From NCBI GenBank assembly GCA_029261655.1, contig JAJDAY010000026.1:1-64000 (forward strand): 64,000 bases of DNA, in the 5' to 3' direction. The position numbers were made by a program, and so were the translations under genes. The stretch is from Nitrospinaceae bacterium. Lineage in GTDB: Bacteria; Nitrospinota; Nitrospinia; Nitrospinales; VA-1. Shown piece by piece: positions 19,673 through 29,516 of the stretch; within the stretch, counting starts at the first letter, position 1; every line of letters begins with the position of its first letter. The notes below the pieces were generated by a model. That model saw nothing but the letters and a program-made list of their open reading frames with translations. It had not been told where the DNA came from and did no database searches.

Positions 19673-20488
19673 ATGATGGAATTTATTCATATCATACTTC
19701 TCAGCATTATCCAGGGTTTGACTGAATTTTTGCCCATTTCCAGTTCCGGACACTTGATCCTGGCCCCACTGGTATTTGATTTCGAGGATCAGGGTCTTGC
19801 CCTGGACGCCATCCTGCATTTAGGAACTCTTTTAGCGATCATCATTTATTTCAGGGACGACTTATCCAAACTGTTTTTCAGTTTGCTGGACCCAAAATCC
19901 GACCCCGCCACACGAAAACTTGCGGTCAGCATCCTGCTGGCTTCCTTTCCGGCGGGAATCATCGGATTGTTCGGAATGGACTATATTCAAGACAACATGC
20001 GGGTGCCTCAATTCATAGCACTCAACCTTTTAGTCTGGTCGGCGGTGTTTTTCATTGCCGACAGAAATTCCGCCAGCGAGAAAAAGCCCAGGACGGAACT
20101 CTACGACTTGAACCTCGGTCAGGTCATGCTGGTTGGTTTCGCCCAGGCCATAGCGCTTTTACCGGGAACTTCAAGGTCCGGCATCACGATAGCGGCGGGG
20201 TTATTCAGCAACCTTTCCCATACAACGGCGGCTCGGTTTTCCTTTCTTTTGGGAACCCCCATCATCATGGCCGCGGGGTTGCATTCCCTTGTCTCGTGGA
20301 TATCGCATCCGGCAGATCATCAGGCTTATAACAACGTCCATCTGGGAGTGGGATTTCTGGTGAGTTTTGTGGTGGGTTATCTTTCCATCAAACTTCTTTT
20401 AACAATCGTCGCCCGTGTCGGCCTCATGCCTTTTATTATTTACAGGGTCCTTCTCTCCATCTTCATTCTGGTGTATTTTCGAAATTAA
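19673..20488 (+). CDS. uppP: Undecaprenyl-diphosphatase UppP/BacA
   Basis: 271 residues with about eight membrane helices. The two catalytic motifs of the BacA family are clear: GLTEFLPISSSGHLIL at about residue 15 and LLPGTSRSGITIAAGLF around 160. The enzyme removes a phosphate from undecaprenyl diphosphate on the periplasmic side, recycling the lipid carrier for peptidoglycan and O-antigen synthesis. Two adjacent ATGs (19673, 19676) could start it. The next gene follows 34 bp downstream on the same strand with no functional link evident. Confidence 0.95.
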   Translation: MMEFIHIILLSIIQGLTEFLPISSSGHLILAPLVFDFEDQGLALDAILHLGTLLAIIIYFRDDLSKLFFSLLDPKSDPATRKLAVSILLASFPAGIIGLFGMDYIQDNMRVPQFIALNLLVWSAVFFIADRNSASEKKPRTELYDLNLGQVMLVGFAQAIALLPGTSRSGITIAAGLFSNLSHTTAARFSFLLGTPIIMAAGLHSLVSWISHPADHQAYNNVHLGVGFLVSFVVGYLSIKLLLTIVARVGLMPFIIYRVLLSIFILVYFRN

Positions 20489-20522
20489 TCCGTATGAGAA
20501 AAAATAAATCTGGAGTTCTTTA

Positions 20523-22136
20523 ATGAAAAAAATCGCAATTGCAGATTGGAAAAATTTAAAAGACCGGGAACCCGCCTACGCTTTGGTGGCAAATGTAGAT
20601 TTAGTCGTGGTTCGTTACGACAGCGATGTTTCAGTTTTTTATGGACGATGCCTGCATCGGGGAGCGTTATTGGCCGACGGACATATTGACGGCGACAACC
20701 TGATCTGCGGCGTCCATTACTGGGATTTTCGTGTCGATACGGGCATCAGTGAATACAGCAATGAAGAACGTTTGCCCAAATTCACCGCATGGTTGAACAA
20801 TGACCAGGTTTATGTGGATGAAGAAGAAGTCGCGGCCTGGGAAAAGGACAATCCTCAGGCCTTTAAGCGGGATGAGTACCTGGGTTTATACGCCGATCAT
20901 GAAGGTACGGACGTGGAGCCACATACAAATTACATTCAGAAACTGGCAAAGGACGGTCTTTCAAAATTAGGCCATCATGGGCGCATGGCGGCGATGGGGG
21001 TTCCCCGGCAGGAACTTCCCCAATGGGAGGACATTCAATTCGTCACCGCGCAGTTGGCAACCATGCCGCTTCTTGAGGAAGAACCGGTGAGCACGGAAGT
21101 CGTCATTGGGCCGAATGCCAAAAAACCCCTTAAGCTGGATATTCCCCTGTTTGTTTCAGATATGAGTTTTGGAGCGCTCTCAGAAGAAGCCAAAATCGCC
21201 CTGGCGGTGGGCGCTGAAAAGGCTGGAACCGGAATCTGCAGTGGCGAAGGAGGCATGTTACCGGAGGAACAAGCGGCAAACAGCCACTACTTTTATGAGT
21301 TGGCCTCGGGGCGATTCGGATTCTCAATGGATAAAGTAAAACAATGTCAGGCGTTTCATTTTAAAGGCGGACAGGGAGCAAAAACCGGGACCGGCGGTCA
21401 TCTGCCCGGACATAAAGTGACAGCCAAAATCGCCGAGGTTCGCGGGTTGAAAGAAGGCGAACCCGCCATTTCCCCTCCCCGCTTTCGGGATTGGAACGAC
21501 ATTGGCCCCGTCAAGGAATTTGCGCATAAAGTCCGGGAAGAAACCGGAGGCATTCCGATCGGATACAAATTGTCCGCCCAGCACATTGAAAAAGACATAG
21601 ACGCGGCTCTGGAAGTGGGTGTGGACTACATCATACTCGACGGGCGGGGCGGTGGAACGGGTGCCGCCCCTCTGCTATTCCGGGACAATATTTCTGTCCC
21701 CACCATTCCGGCTTTAGCCAGAGCCAGACGACACCTGGACAAACTGAAACGAAAAGACATCACGTTAGTCATCACCGGGGGGCTCCGGATTCCTGCGGAC
21801 TTCGTGAAAGCCCTTGCGTTGGGAGCCGACGCCATCGCACTTTCCAACTCAGCCCTGCAGGCCATCGGCTGTATCGGGATGCGCGCCTGCCACACGAACA
21901 ACTGCCCGGTCGGGATCGCCACGCAAAAGGAGCATCTCAGGCAAAGGCTCATCATCGAACAATCGGCCAAGCGTCTGGCGAATTTTTTTCAAGCGTCTGT
22001 GGAGTTAATGCAAGTCATGGCGAGAGCCTGCGGCCATCGCAGTTTGGGTGACTTTACCATTGATGATCTGACGACCTGGAAAAAAGAAATGGCGGAGCTT
22101 ACGGCGATTCGTTATGGCGGGGTTCTTCCAAGCTGA
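20523..22136 (+). CDS. Rieske-type ferredoxin domain fused to FMN-binding glutamate-synthase-like domain
   Basis: 537 residues. The N-terminal ~100 residues are a Rieske domain: C43-x-H45 and C62-x2-H65 bind a 2Fe-2S cluster. From about 180 onward the protein follows the FMN/synthase domain of glutamate synthase: FVSDMSFGALSEEAKIAL, GEGGMLPEE, KGGQGAKTGTGGHLPGHK, ILDGRGGGTGAAP, GADAIALSNSALQAIGC, and a 3Fe-4S motif at C450-C456-C461. It lacks the amidotransferase domain, so it would need ammonia or another nitrogen or electron partner. The start is the ATG after GGAG. It is convergent with gltD, in a neighbourhood rich in glutamate synthase genes. Function is inferred only as an FMN/Fe-S oxidoreductase. 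Confidence 0.88.
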   Translation: MKKIAIADWKNLKDREPAYALVANVDLVVVRYDSDVSVFYGRCLHRGALLADGHIDGDNLICGVHYWDFRVDTGISEYSNEERLPKFTAWLNNDQVYVDEEEVAAWEKDNPQAFKRDEYLGLYADHEGTDVEPHTNYIQKLAKDGLSKLGHHGRMAAMGVPRQELPQWEDIQFVTAQLATMPLLEEEPVSTEVVIGPNAKKPLKLDIPLFVSDMSFGALSEEAKIALAVGAEKAGTGICSGEGGMLPEEQAANSHYFYELASGRFGFSMDKVKQCQAFHFKGGQGAKTGTGGHLPGHKVTAKIAEVRGLKEGEPAISPPRFRDWNDIGPVKEFAHKVREETGGIPIGYKLSAQHIEKDIDAALEVGVDYIILDGRGGGTGAAPLLFRDNISVPTIPALARARRHLDKLKRKDITLVITGGLRIPADFVKALALGADAIALSNSALQAIGCIGMRACHTNNCPVGIATQKEHLRQRLIIEQSAKRLANFFQASVELMQVMARACGHRSLGDFTIDDLTTWKKEMAELTAIRYGGVLPS

Positions 22137-22294
22137 GCCTGGACCCAATATTAACGGGCTATGGATTTTTAGGCGGACCAAGGTTCTGCTTCACAAGGAA
22201 ATCATTTGCTCGACAGGCCAGGCGCAAGGCGAGAGTAACTATTTTAAGAGCCTCGCAAAGCGTCAGGCCCACTCTTCCTCCCTACGAAGTGGGG

Positions 22295-23764
22295 TTATAA
22301 AAACTGGCTGTGCGGCAGGTGGGTGTGACCCATAAGATATTTGTCAACTCCACGCGCGGCTTCACGTCCTTCGGCGATGGCCCAGACGACCAGTGACTGC
22401 CCGCGGGTCATGTCTCCGGCGGTGAACACGCCTTTCACGCTGGTCATTTTATTTTCGTCGCACGCCACGTTGCCGCGGCCATCGAGCTTGACTTTCAACT
22501 CCTGTATCATGCCCTCATGGATAGGATGAACAAATCCCATCGCGAGCAAAACGAGTTCGACATCCAACTCAAATTCCGAACCGGGGATTTCTAAGATCGG
22601 GGGACGGCCGGTTTTAGGGTCCGGGTCGCCAAATTTTATTTTGACGCCATGCACTTTGCTCACTTTTCCGTTTTCTCCGGAAAAATATTTTGTCGATACG
22701 TTGAACGCAGTGATTTTTTCCCTGGCTTCCGCATGAGAGGAAGTCACCCGGTAAATTTTTGGCCATTGCGGCCAGGGATTGTTGCCGTTTCGTTGCTCCG
22801 GCGGTTGCTCCAGCAACTCAAACTGATGCACGGTTTTCGCGCCCTGACGCAGGGAGGTGCCCAGGCAGTCGGACCCGGTATCTCCGCCTCCAAGAATGAG
22901 CACGTTTTTGCCCTTCGCGGTGATGGCAATTTCCTCTGCAATCGTATCCCCTTCGTTGCGCTTGTTTTGCTGGGGAAGAAAATCCATTGCGAAGTGGATG
23001 CCTGCAAGTTCCCGCCCTTTTACCGGGAGGTCTCTCGGCTTTTGAGACCCGCCGCACAACACAACCGCGTCGAATTCTTTTTTCAGGTCCTTTATGGAGC
23101 GATCTACCCCTACATTGACATTGACCTCGAAAATAACGCCTTCGTCTTCCATCAATTTGACGCGGCGCTGGACAATTTTTTTTTCCAGTTTGAAATGGGG
23201 AATGCCGTACATCAACAGTCCGCCGATCCGATCGTCCTTTTCCAGAACGGTCACCATATGCCCCGCCTGATTGAGCTGAGCGGCGCAGGCAAGACCTGCA
23301 GGGCCAGACCCCACCACAGCCACTTTTTTACCGGTACGTTTTAGCGGCGGATTGGGTTTGATGGCTCCCATTTCAAAACCTTTTTCCGCAATTTCTTTCT
23401 CGATATTGCAAATGGTGACCGGTGGTTCGTTGATGCCTAAAACACAGGCCCCTTCGCAGGGCGCGGGACAAATCCTGCCGGTAAATTCCGGGAAATTATT
23501 GGTTTTAAGAAGCATGGCCACCGCGTCTTCCCACTCGCCGCGATACACCAGGTCATTCCAGTCGGGGATCATGTTCCCCAAAGGACAACCGGTATCGCTT
23601 TGGCAAAACGGAACCCCGCAATCCATGCAACGGGCGCCCTGATCGCGCAATTTTTGCTCGGAAAAGTCATCATAAACTTCACGGTAGTCTTTCAACCGTT
23701 CTTCAATCGAACGTTCGGGAGACGTTTCCCTGTCTATTTTCATGAATCCTTTAATCGCGCCCAT
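22295..23764 (-). CDS. gltD: Glutamate synthase small subunit GltD
   Basis: 489 residues. It passes electrons from NAD(P)H through FAD and two 4Fe-4S clusters to GltB. The N-terminal cysteine motifs CMDCGVPFC, CPLGN and C-x3-C-x3-C in CPAPCEGACVLG are present, followed by the FAD site GSGPAGLACAAQLNQAG near 150, the NADPH site LGGGDTGSDCLG near 290, and the C-terminal GVFTAGDMTRGQSLVVWAI. The ATG at 23764 shares one base with the gltB stop (TGATG), implying translational coupling; a TTG at 23767 is a less likely start. Confidence 0.96.
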   Translation of the reverse strand: MGAIKGFMKIDRETSPERSIEERLKDYREVYDDFSEQKLRDQGARCMDCGVPFCQSDTGCPLGNMIPDWNDLVYRGEWEDAVAMLLKTNNFPEFTGRICPAPCEGACVLGINEPPVTICNIEKEIAEKGFEMGAIKPNPPLKRTGKKVAVVGSGPAGLACAAQLNQAGHMVTVLEKDDRIGGLLMYGIPHFKLEKKIVQRRVKLMEDEGVIFEVNVNVGVDRSIKDLKKEFDAVVLCGGSQKPRDLPVKGRELAGIHFAMDFLPQQNKRNEGDTIAEEIAITAKGKNVLILGGGDTGSDCLGTSLRQGAKTVHQFELLEQPPEQRNGNNPWPQWPKIYRVTSSHAEAREKITAFNVSTKYFSGENGKVSKVHGVKIKFGDPDPKTGRPPILEIPGSEFELDVELVLLAMGFVHPIHEGMIQELKVKLDGRGNVACDENKMTSVKGVFTAGDMTRGQSLVVWAIAEGREAARGVDKYLMGHTHLPHSQFL

Positions 23765-26700
23765 CAAGCAACCTCTTCAATCATTGATTCTTCCTCTTCT
23801 TTCTTCCGCTCTTCCAAAACCCGGCGATAGTCCCTTGGATACACTTTGATAAACTTTGGCAATGTGGATTCCCATTCATCCAGAACCTTTTTAGCCACCG
23901 AGCTTCTTGTGCGCAGGAAATGCTCCTCGATGAGACCATTCAATTGTTTGATATCCTCATCCTCCACCACCGGCTCCAGATCCACCAGCTCCTTGTTGCA
24001 ATGAATAGCGAAACCATCGTTTCGATCCAGAACGTAAGCCAGCCCGCCGCTCATTCCAGCGGCGAAGTTTCTCCCGGTCTCGCCCAGGACAACAACAACC
24101 CCGCCGGTCATGTACTCACATCCGTGGTCGCCCACGCCTTCCACGACCGTTTTAGCTCCGCTGTTGCGCACGGCAAAGCGTTCCCCGGCAATTCCCCGGA
24201 AAAACGCTTTTCCAGAGATGGCCCCATAAAGGACGGTATTACCGATGAGGATATTTTCTTCGGGAACAATCGGCGATTCCTGTGGCGGGTAAACAATGAT
24301 GGAACCGCCCGACAAACCCTTTCCGACATAATCGTTGGCGTCGCCTTCCAGGTCAAAATTAACCCCCGGCGCCAGGAACGCGCCAAAACTCTGGCCTGCG
24401 GAACCTTTGAAATTAAAGTCCAGAGTATCGGGCGGCAGTCCCTTTTCCCCATATCTTTTGGAAATATGGTAACTCAGCATCGCTCCTGTGGCCCGGTCGA
24501 TATTGCCAATAGGGAAATTCGCATGTACCTGATATTTGTGATCCAATGCGGGTTTGGCTATCGCGATCAACTGGTGATCCAGCACACCGTCCAGGTCGCA
24601 ACTCAGGTCCTGCGTACGGATATTGCGTATGGCTACGGTTTTTGGAACATCCGGTTTATAAAGAATATTGCTGACATCCACCCCTTTGGATTTCCAGTGG
24701 TTCACCGCTTTTTTTCCTTCCAGCAATTCGACCCGCCCGATCAACTCCTCAAATTTTCTGAACCCAAGTTCGGCCAAAAGTTCCCGGACTTCCTCGGCGA
24801 TGAAACTGAAATAATTGACCACCGCCTCTGGTGTGCCCTGGAATTTTTTTCTTAATTCCGGGTTCTGCGTCGCGATTCCCACAGAGCAGGTGTTGAGATG
24901 ACATTTCCGCATCATGATGCATCCCATCGTGACCAGGGCCGTGGTGGAAAACCCGAATTCGTCTGCCCCCAGCAAGCCACCAATAATCACATCCCGCCCG
25001 GTCTTCAACTGACCATCCACCTGAACGCGTATCCGACCGCGAAGATCGTTCAACACCAGGATCTGCTGGGTTTCTGCAAGACCCAGGTCCCAGGGCAGAC
25101 CGGCATACTTGATCGACGTTTGCGGGGACGCTCCCGTTCCACCGTCGAACCCGCTGATGAGAACTCCCTCGGCGCGCGCCTTGGAAACACCTGCGGCGAT
25201 GGTCCCGACTCCCGCTTCCGCCACCAGCTTGACGCTCACTGCAGCATCCGGGTTGGCGTTGTGCAAATCGAAGATCAGTTGTTGCAGGTCTTCGATGGAA
25301 TAAATGTCATGATGCGGCGGCGGGGAAATCAGACCCACTCCCGGTGTGGAGTGGCGGATTTGGGCAATATATTCGCTCACTTTATGTCCGGGAAGTTGTC
25401 CCCCCTCCCCCGGCTTCGCTCCCTGGGCAATTTTGATCTGCATCTCATCGGCGTTGGCCAGATAATAACTGTTGACGCCAAACCGGCCCGAAGCCACCTG
25501 CTTGATTTTACTCCTGCGTGAGTCTCCATTTTCATCCGGCGTAAACCGAACGGGGTCTTCGCCGCCCTCTCCCGTATTGCTTCTTCCTCCAAGCCGGTTC
25601 ATGGCGATGGCAAGAGTTTCATGCGCTTCACGCGAAATAGACCCGATGGACATGGCTCCGGTACAAAACCGTTTGGTGATCGCCTCTACCGGTTCCACCT
25701 CATCAATCGGAACCGGCTTTCTTTTCTTGAACTTGAAAAGGCCGCGTAAGGTGCATTGACGAGTATTAACCTCGTCCATTTGCCGGGCATATTTTTTGAA
25801 CAGTTGATAGTCGTTGGATTGCGTGGCATGCTGGAGCATGGCAATGGCATTCGGGTTGAGCATGTGTTTCTCTTCGCCCCGGCGCCAGGCATAGTTCCCG
25901 CCCAGATCCAGCGCTGAAGAAATTTCCTGTGCTTTATGCCAGGCTTTTTTATGCCTGAAAAGGCTTTCTCTGGCAATCACCTTCAGCCCCGCACCCTCCA
26001 CTCTGGAGGGAGTTCCGGTAAAATATTGGTTCACCACTTCACTGGCCAACCCGACAATTTCAAATATCTGCGCTCCCCGGTAACTCTGAATGGTGGAGAT
26101 ACCCATTTTCGCGATAATTTTAAACAAACCCTTGCGGGTGGATTTGATGAAGTTGTCAACGGCAGTCTGTGCTGAAATTTTTTTGGTATACAATCCTTTT
26201 CGACCGATATCCGCCGCGGTTTCATAAGCCAGGTAGGGGCAAACCGCACCCGCGCCGAAACCGATCAACAAAGCCAGATGCATCATTTCCCGCGCTTCTC
26301 CTGTTTCTATCACCAGCCCCACACGCGTGCGGGTCAACTCACGCAGTAAATGATGATGCACCGCCCCGACCGCCAGCAGACTTGGAATGGGGACATTGTC
26401 CGCGTCCATGCCCCGGTCAGAAAGAATGAGGATGGTCGCTCCATCTTCCATCGCCTGGGTGGCTTTTTGACAGAGTTCATCCAGGGCTTTTTTGAGTCCG
26501 CCCTCTCCCTTGTCCACTGGAAACAGGATCGGCAACACCACGGTTTTCATATCCGCCGCGTTCAGTTGTTTTACCTTGTCCAGTTCCTCAACCGTCAAAA
26601 CAGGATGCAGGACTTTGAGTTTTCGGCAATGGTCGGGCGATTCAGCCAGCAGGTTCCGCTCTTTCCCAAGAGTCACTTCCATCGACATCACCAGCTCTTC

Positions 26701-28308
26701 ACGGATGGAATCGATTGCCGGATTGGTCACCTGGGCAAACAATTGTTTGAAATAACTGAAGCACAATTGCGGTTTTTCAGAGAGCACCGCAAGCGGCGTG
26801 TCGCTCCCCATAGAGCCGGTCGCTTCCTGACCATTGCCCACCATGGGAGACAGAACGATCTTGATGTCTTCGGCGGTATAACCAAAAGCAACCTGACGGG
26901 TCAACAGGGATTCATAATCCGGCTCGTAGGTTTTACCGGTTTCCGGAAGGGATTGCAGATTCACCTGTTTATCTTTGACCCACTGAGTGTAGGGTTGCTG
27001 AGTGGAAATCCCGGCCTTGATTTCTTCATCGGAAATGATCCGGCCTTCGCCGATATCGACCAGAAACATTTTCCCCGGTTGCAATCTTCCCTTATGGATA
27101 ATGTCTTTTTCAGGTATGGGCAGAACCCCCACTTCCGAGGCCATGACGACCAGATCATCCTTGGTAACTATATAGCGGGAGGGTCTCAAACCATTGCGGT
27201 CCAGAACCGCACCAATCACCCGGCCATCGGTGAAGGCAATGGAGGCCGGTCCGTCCCAGGGTTCCATCATGGAGGCGTGATATTCATAAAACCCGCGCTT
27301 GTCGTCGTCCATCGTCTCGTGCCCGCTCCAGGGTTCGGGAATCATCATCATCACCGAATGAGGAAGCGAACGCCCGGTCTGCACCAGCAACTCCAGCGCC
27401 TGATCAAAATCGGCGGAATCACTGCCGCCGGGAGCCAGCACCGGCAGAATTTTTTCAATGTCGTCATAGAGCGGCGACTCAAACATGGCCTGCCTGGCCT
27501 TCATCCAGTTCTGATTTCCCCGAACCGTATTTATTTCTCCGTTATGCGCGATGAACCGGAACGGTTGCGCGCGGCCCCAGGAAGGAAAGGTGTTGGTGCT
27601 GTAACGGGAATGGGCCAACGCCAGGGCCGAGTCCATTTCCGGATCTTTGATATCGAGAAAATAAGTCTCGACCTGGGGAGCCATGAGCTGGCCTTTATAA
27701 ATGAAAGTCCGACAGGACAGACTGCAAATGTAAAAACTTTCGTTGTCTTCATTATAACCCGCCCCCCGTACGCCATAGGCCACCTGCTTGCGTACCATAA
27801 AGAGCTTGCGTTCAAATTCCGTGCAGTCCTTCAAATCGTCACTGGCACCGATGAATACTTGCCGAATATCGGGTTCGGCGCTTCGGGCCACGTGCCCGAT
27901 CGAAGAGTTATCGACCGGAACATCCCGCCAGCCGAGCAGGGTCAAACCCTCGCGGGCCACCGCGTCTTCCAGAATTTTTATACATTTCTCGGCCTGGTAG
28001 TATTTCGGCAGGAAAACCAGGCCCGACGCGTAGCGGCCCGGTTCAGGCAGTTGAATGCCAATCTTCTCGCACTGAGTCTTAAAAAACTTATGCGGAATCT
28101 GGATCAGTAAGCCTGCGCCATCGCCTGTCAATGGATCGGCTCCCGAGGCGCCACGATGTTCCAGCCGCTTCAGAATGTTGAGGCCCTGAAGAACGATTTC
28201 ATGGGATTTCTCCCCCTTCATATGCACGACAAATCCGACGCCGCAACTGTCCTTCTCAAAAGCCGGGTCATACAGCCCCTGCTTCTTCGGTCTTTTAAAA
28301 TTAGCCAT
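23764..28308 (-). CDS. gltB: Glutamate synthase large subunit GltB
   Basis: 1,514 residues with all four GltB regions. The N-terminal Ntn amidotransferase has its catalytic cysteine at C22 (DSCGVGF), to be exposed by removing a 21-residue propeptide. The central domain follows, then the FMN domain with GEGGEDPVRF, GAKPGEGGQLPGHKVS and ISGFDGGTGASPQTS, a 3Fe-4S motif in CIMMRKCHLNTCSVG, and the C-terminal beta-helix with repeated glycines. It makes two glutamates from glutamine and 2-oxoglutarate. The ATG at 28308 is chosen over a TTG at 28314. It forms a two-gene operon with gltD for ammonium assimilation. Confidence 0.98.
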   Translation of the reverse strand: MANFKRPKKQGLYDPAFEKDSCGVGFVVHMKGEKSHEIVLQGLNILKRLEHRGASGADPLTGDGAGLLIQIPHKFFKTQCEKIGIQLPEPGRYASGLVFLPKYYQAEKCIKILEDAVAREGLTLLGWRDVPVDNSSIGHVARSAEPDIRQVFIGASDDLKDCTEFERKLFMVRKQVAYGVRGAGYNEDNESFYICSLSCRTFIYKGQLMAPQVETYFLDIKDPEMDSALALAHSRYSTNTFPSWGRAQPFRFIAHNGEINTVRGNQNWMKARQAMFESPLYDDIEKILPVLAPGGSDSADFDQALELLVQTGRSLPHSVMMMIPEPWSGHETMDDDKRGFYEYHASMMEPWDGPASIAFTDGRVIGAVLDRNGLRPSRYIVTKDDLVVMASEVGVLPIPEKDIIHKGRLQPGKMFLVDIGEGRIISDEEIKAGISTQQPYTQWVKDKQVNLQSLPETGKTYEPDYESLLTRQVAFGYTAEDIKIVLSPMVGNGQEATGSMGSDTPLAVLSEKPQLCFSYFKQLFAQVTNPAIDSIREELVMSMEVTLGKERNLLAESPDHCRKLKVLHPVLTVEELDKVKQLNAADMKTVVLPILFPVDKGEGGLKKALDELCQKATQAMEDGATILILSDRGMDADNVPIPSLLAVGAVHHHLLRELTRTRVGLVIETGEAREMMHLALLIGFGAGAVCPYLAYETAADIGRKGLYTKKISAQTAVDNFIKSTRKGLFKIIAKMGISTIQSYRGAQIFEIVGLASEVVNQYFTGTPSRVEGAGLKVIARESLFRHKKAWHKAQEISSALDLGGNYAWRRGEEKHMLNPNAIAMLQHATQSNDYQLFKKYARQMDEVNTRQCTLRGLFKFKKRKPVPIDEVEPVEAITKRFCTGAMSIGSISREAHETLAIAMNRLGGRSNTGEGGEDPVRFTPDENGDSRRSKIKQVASGRFGVNSYYLANADEMQIKIAQGAKPGEGGQLPGHKVSEYIAQIRHSTPGVGLISPPPHHDIYSIEDLQQLIFDLHNANPDAAVSVKLVAEAGVGTIAAGVSKARAEGVLISGFDGGTGASPQTSIKYAGLPWDLGLAETQQILVLNDLRGRIRVQVDGQLKTGRDVIIGGLLGADEFGFSTTALVTMGCIMMRKCHLNTCSVGIATQNPELRKKFQGTPEAVVNYFSFIAEEVRELLAELGFRKFEELIGRVELLEGKKAVNHWKSKGVDVSNILYKPDVPKTVAIRNIRTQDLSCDLDGVLDHQLIAIAKPALDHKYQVHANFPIGNIDRATGAMLSYHISKRYGEKGLPPDTLDFNFKGSAGQSFGAFLAPGVNFDLEGDANDYVGKGLSGGSIIVYPPQESPIVPEENILIGNTVLYGAISGKAFFRGIAGERFAVRNSGAKTVVEGVGDHGCEYMTGGVVVVLGETGRNFAAGMSGGLAYVLDRNDGFAIHCNKELVDLEPVVEDEDIKQLNGLIEEHFLRTRSSVAKKVLDEWESTLPKFIKVYPRDYRRVLEERKKEEEESMIEEVA

Positions 28309-28879
28309 ATTCAAAAATTTAAATTGGTTTAAGATTCAACTCTCGCCAGAGGCGGAGGACTTCAAGCTTCTTCTTCACAAATGATCTTGAATGCAATATT
28401 CCCCAAAAGCAAATCAATGCAAATAAGATGCCTGTATGGTAAAATGAGATTTTACAGGAAAAACGAGATTTTACTAAATAGTGAGAGCTTTTCCACGCAT
28501 ATTAATGGAAAATTTTCTCAGTGCAAGACTTATTGACGTTGAAAAAAACACCCTGGCCTGACAATATATTGGCGGTTGGACAGGGATTCTACCTCTGTTT
28601 ATCAGGATGCTCGAAAATGATGTCAGGATTGGCCCCCATTTTCAAGCCCTTTCTGTAAATTGCCCTCAGGAAGAAATTATCTTCCTGCCCTGAAACCAAA
28701 TGAAATGAATATTAGGCCTCCTTTAACGACCTAAATTACTGTAATATTACACGAAACTCTGTTAGATGTGGTGATGGGGAAAGAACCTAAAAACTTCAAC
28801 ACTGTTTCCGGCATCTTCCACGTTCACGGGGATCAATATCATCAGTTGATCAGCAAATAAAAGGAAGCTTTGCTAAAAG
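28309..28879. other. Long divergent intergenic region upstream of gltB
   Basis: 571 bp. It holds a direct repeat of GAGATTTTAC (near 28446 and 28464) and a 7-bp inverted repeat (28667-28673/28681-28687, loop 7 nt). I looked for a sigma54 -24/-12 element upstream of gltB; the closest GG...GC pair has the wrong spacing. No open reading frame with a plausible start is seen. Confidence 0.4.
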
Positions 28880-29422
28880 ATGAAACTCCTCAGTAATTTC
28901 TACTTCAGTTTATTGCTTGCATTCTTGACTATTGGATGCGCTCATACCGCAGAACTTAAGACTATGCCTGCAAATGATGATATTAGAGAAGCACTTTTCC
29001 GATTCATATTTTCTAATAATGCATCCGCGGGTCAAAAGAATGTTGATTACTATTTTTTGAGTATAGAAAAAAAGGACCCTACTACAGAATTTCTGAATCG
29101 ATTTCAGGGAGAAAAACCACAGGTGCTTCCATCTTCGCAAGCCAAGTTTAATCCCCCACCTGACCAAGAATCACTAGGTGGCATAATTCATCAATCCCTA
29201 GGTGGAACAGGACTGAAATTTGGTATTGGCAAAATTGATTGGATTAATAAGTACAAAGTGAGTATTTCATGGAGTTACTACGAAAATATGTTAAGCGGTT
29301 CCTTTAACGTGGCAACATTAAAACTAAAAAATAACGCATGGGTGGTGACTGAAGATCACTTGCTTAAGATATCACGCACAAGCCCTAAAAGAAGAGCCCG
29401 CACAGCGAAACTTTATTCGTAA
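28880..29422 (+). CDS. Predicted lipoprotein of unknown function
   Basis: 180 residues starting with a lipoprotein signal peptide: basic start, hydrophobic stretch and a lipobox L-T-I-G-C at residues 16-20. The mature part is hydrophilic, with YYFLSIEKKDPTTEFL and an ISWSYYENMLSGSF...LKLKNNAWVV segment that reads like beta-strands. The C-terminus is basic (KRRARTAKLYS). I recognise no family. It stands alone between gltB and leuA with somewhat lower GC than either. The start ATG follows AAGGAAG at 28861-28867 with a longish 12-nt gap. Confidence 0.7.
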   Translation: MKLLSNFYFSLLLAFLTIGCAHTAELKTMPANDDIREALFRFIFSNNASAGQKNVDYYFLSIEKKDPTTEFLNRFQGEKPQVLPSSQAKFNPPPDQESLGGIIHQSLGGTGLKFGIGKIDWINKYKVSISWSYYENMLSGSFNVATLKLKNNAWVVTEDHLLKISRTSPKRRARTAKLYS

Positions 29423-29516
29423 AGGACTTAAGGCTTGAATTCACAGCCGATGTTCAGGTTGTCAATTTCTAACAACCCCAAATAACCAAAACCATAAAGG
29501 AGTGAAATACCAAAAA

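Noticed and set aside
26350..28110. 586-residue open frame opposite gltB on the plus strand
   Set aside because: It mirrors the strongly conserved gltB on the other strand, is rich in His/Arg/Pro as shadows are, and has no family features.
28379..28430. Possible sigma54 promoter for gltB
   Set aside because: The TTGGGG...TTGCA on the minus strand has 10 rather than 12 bases between the GG and GC elements.
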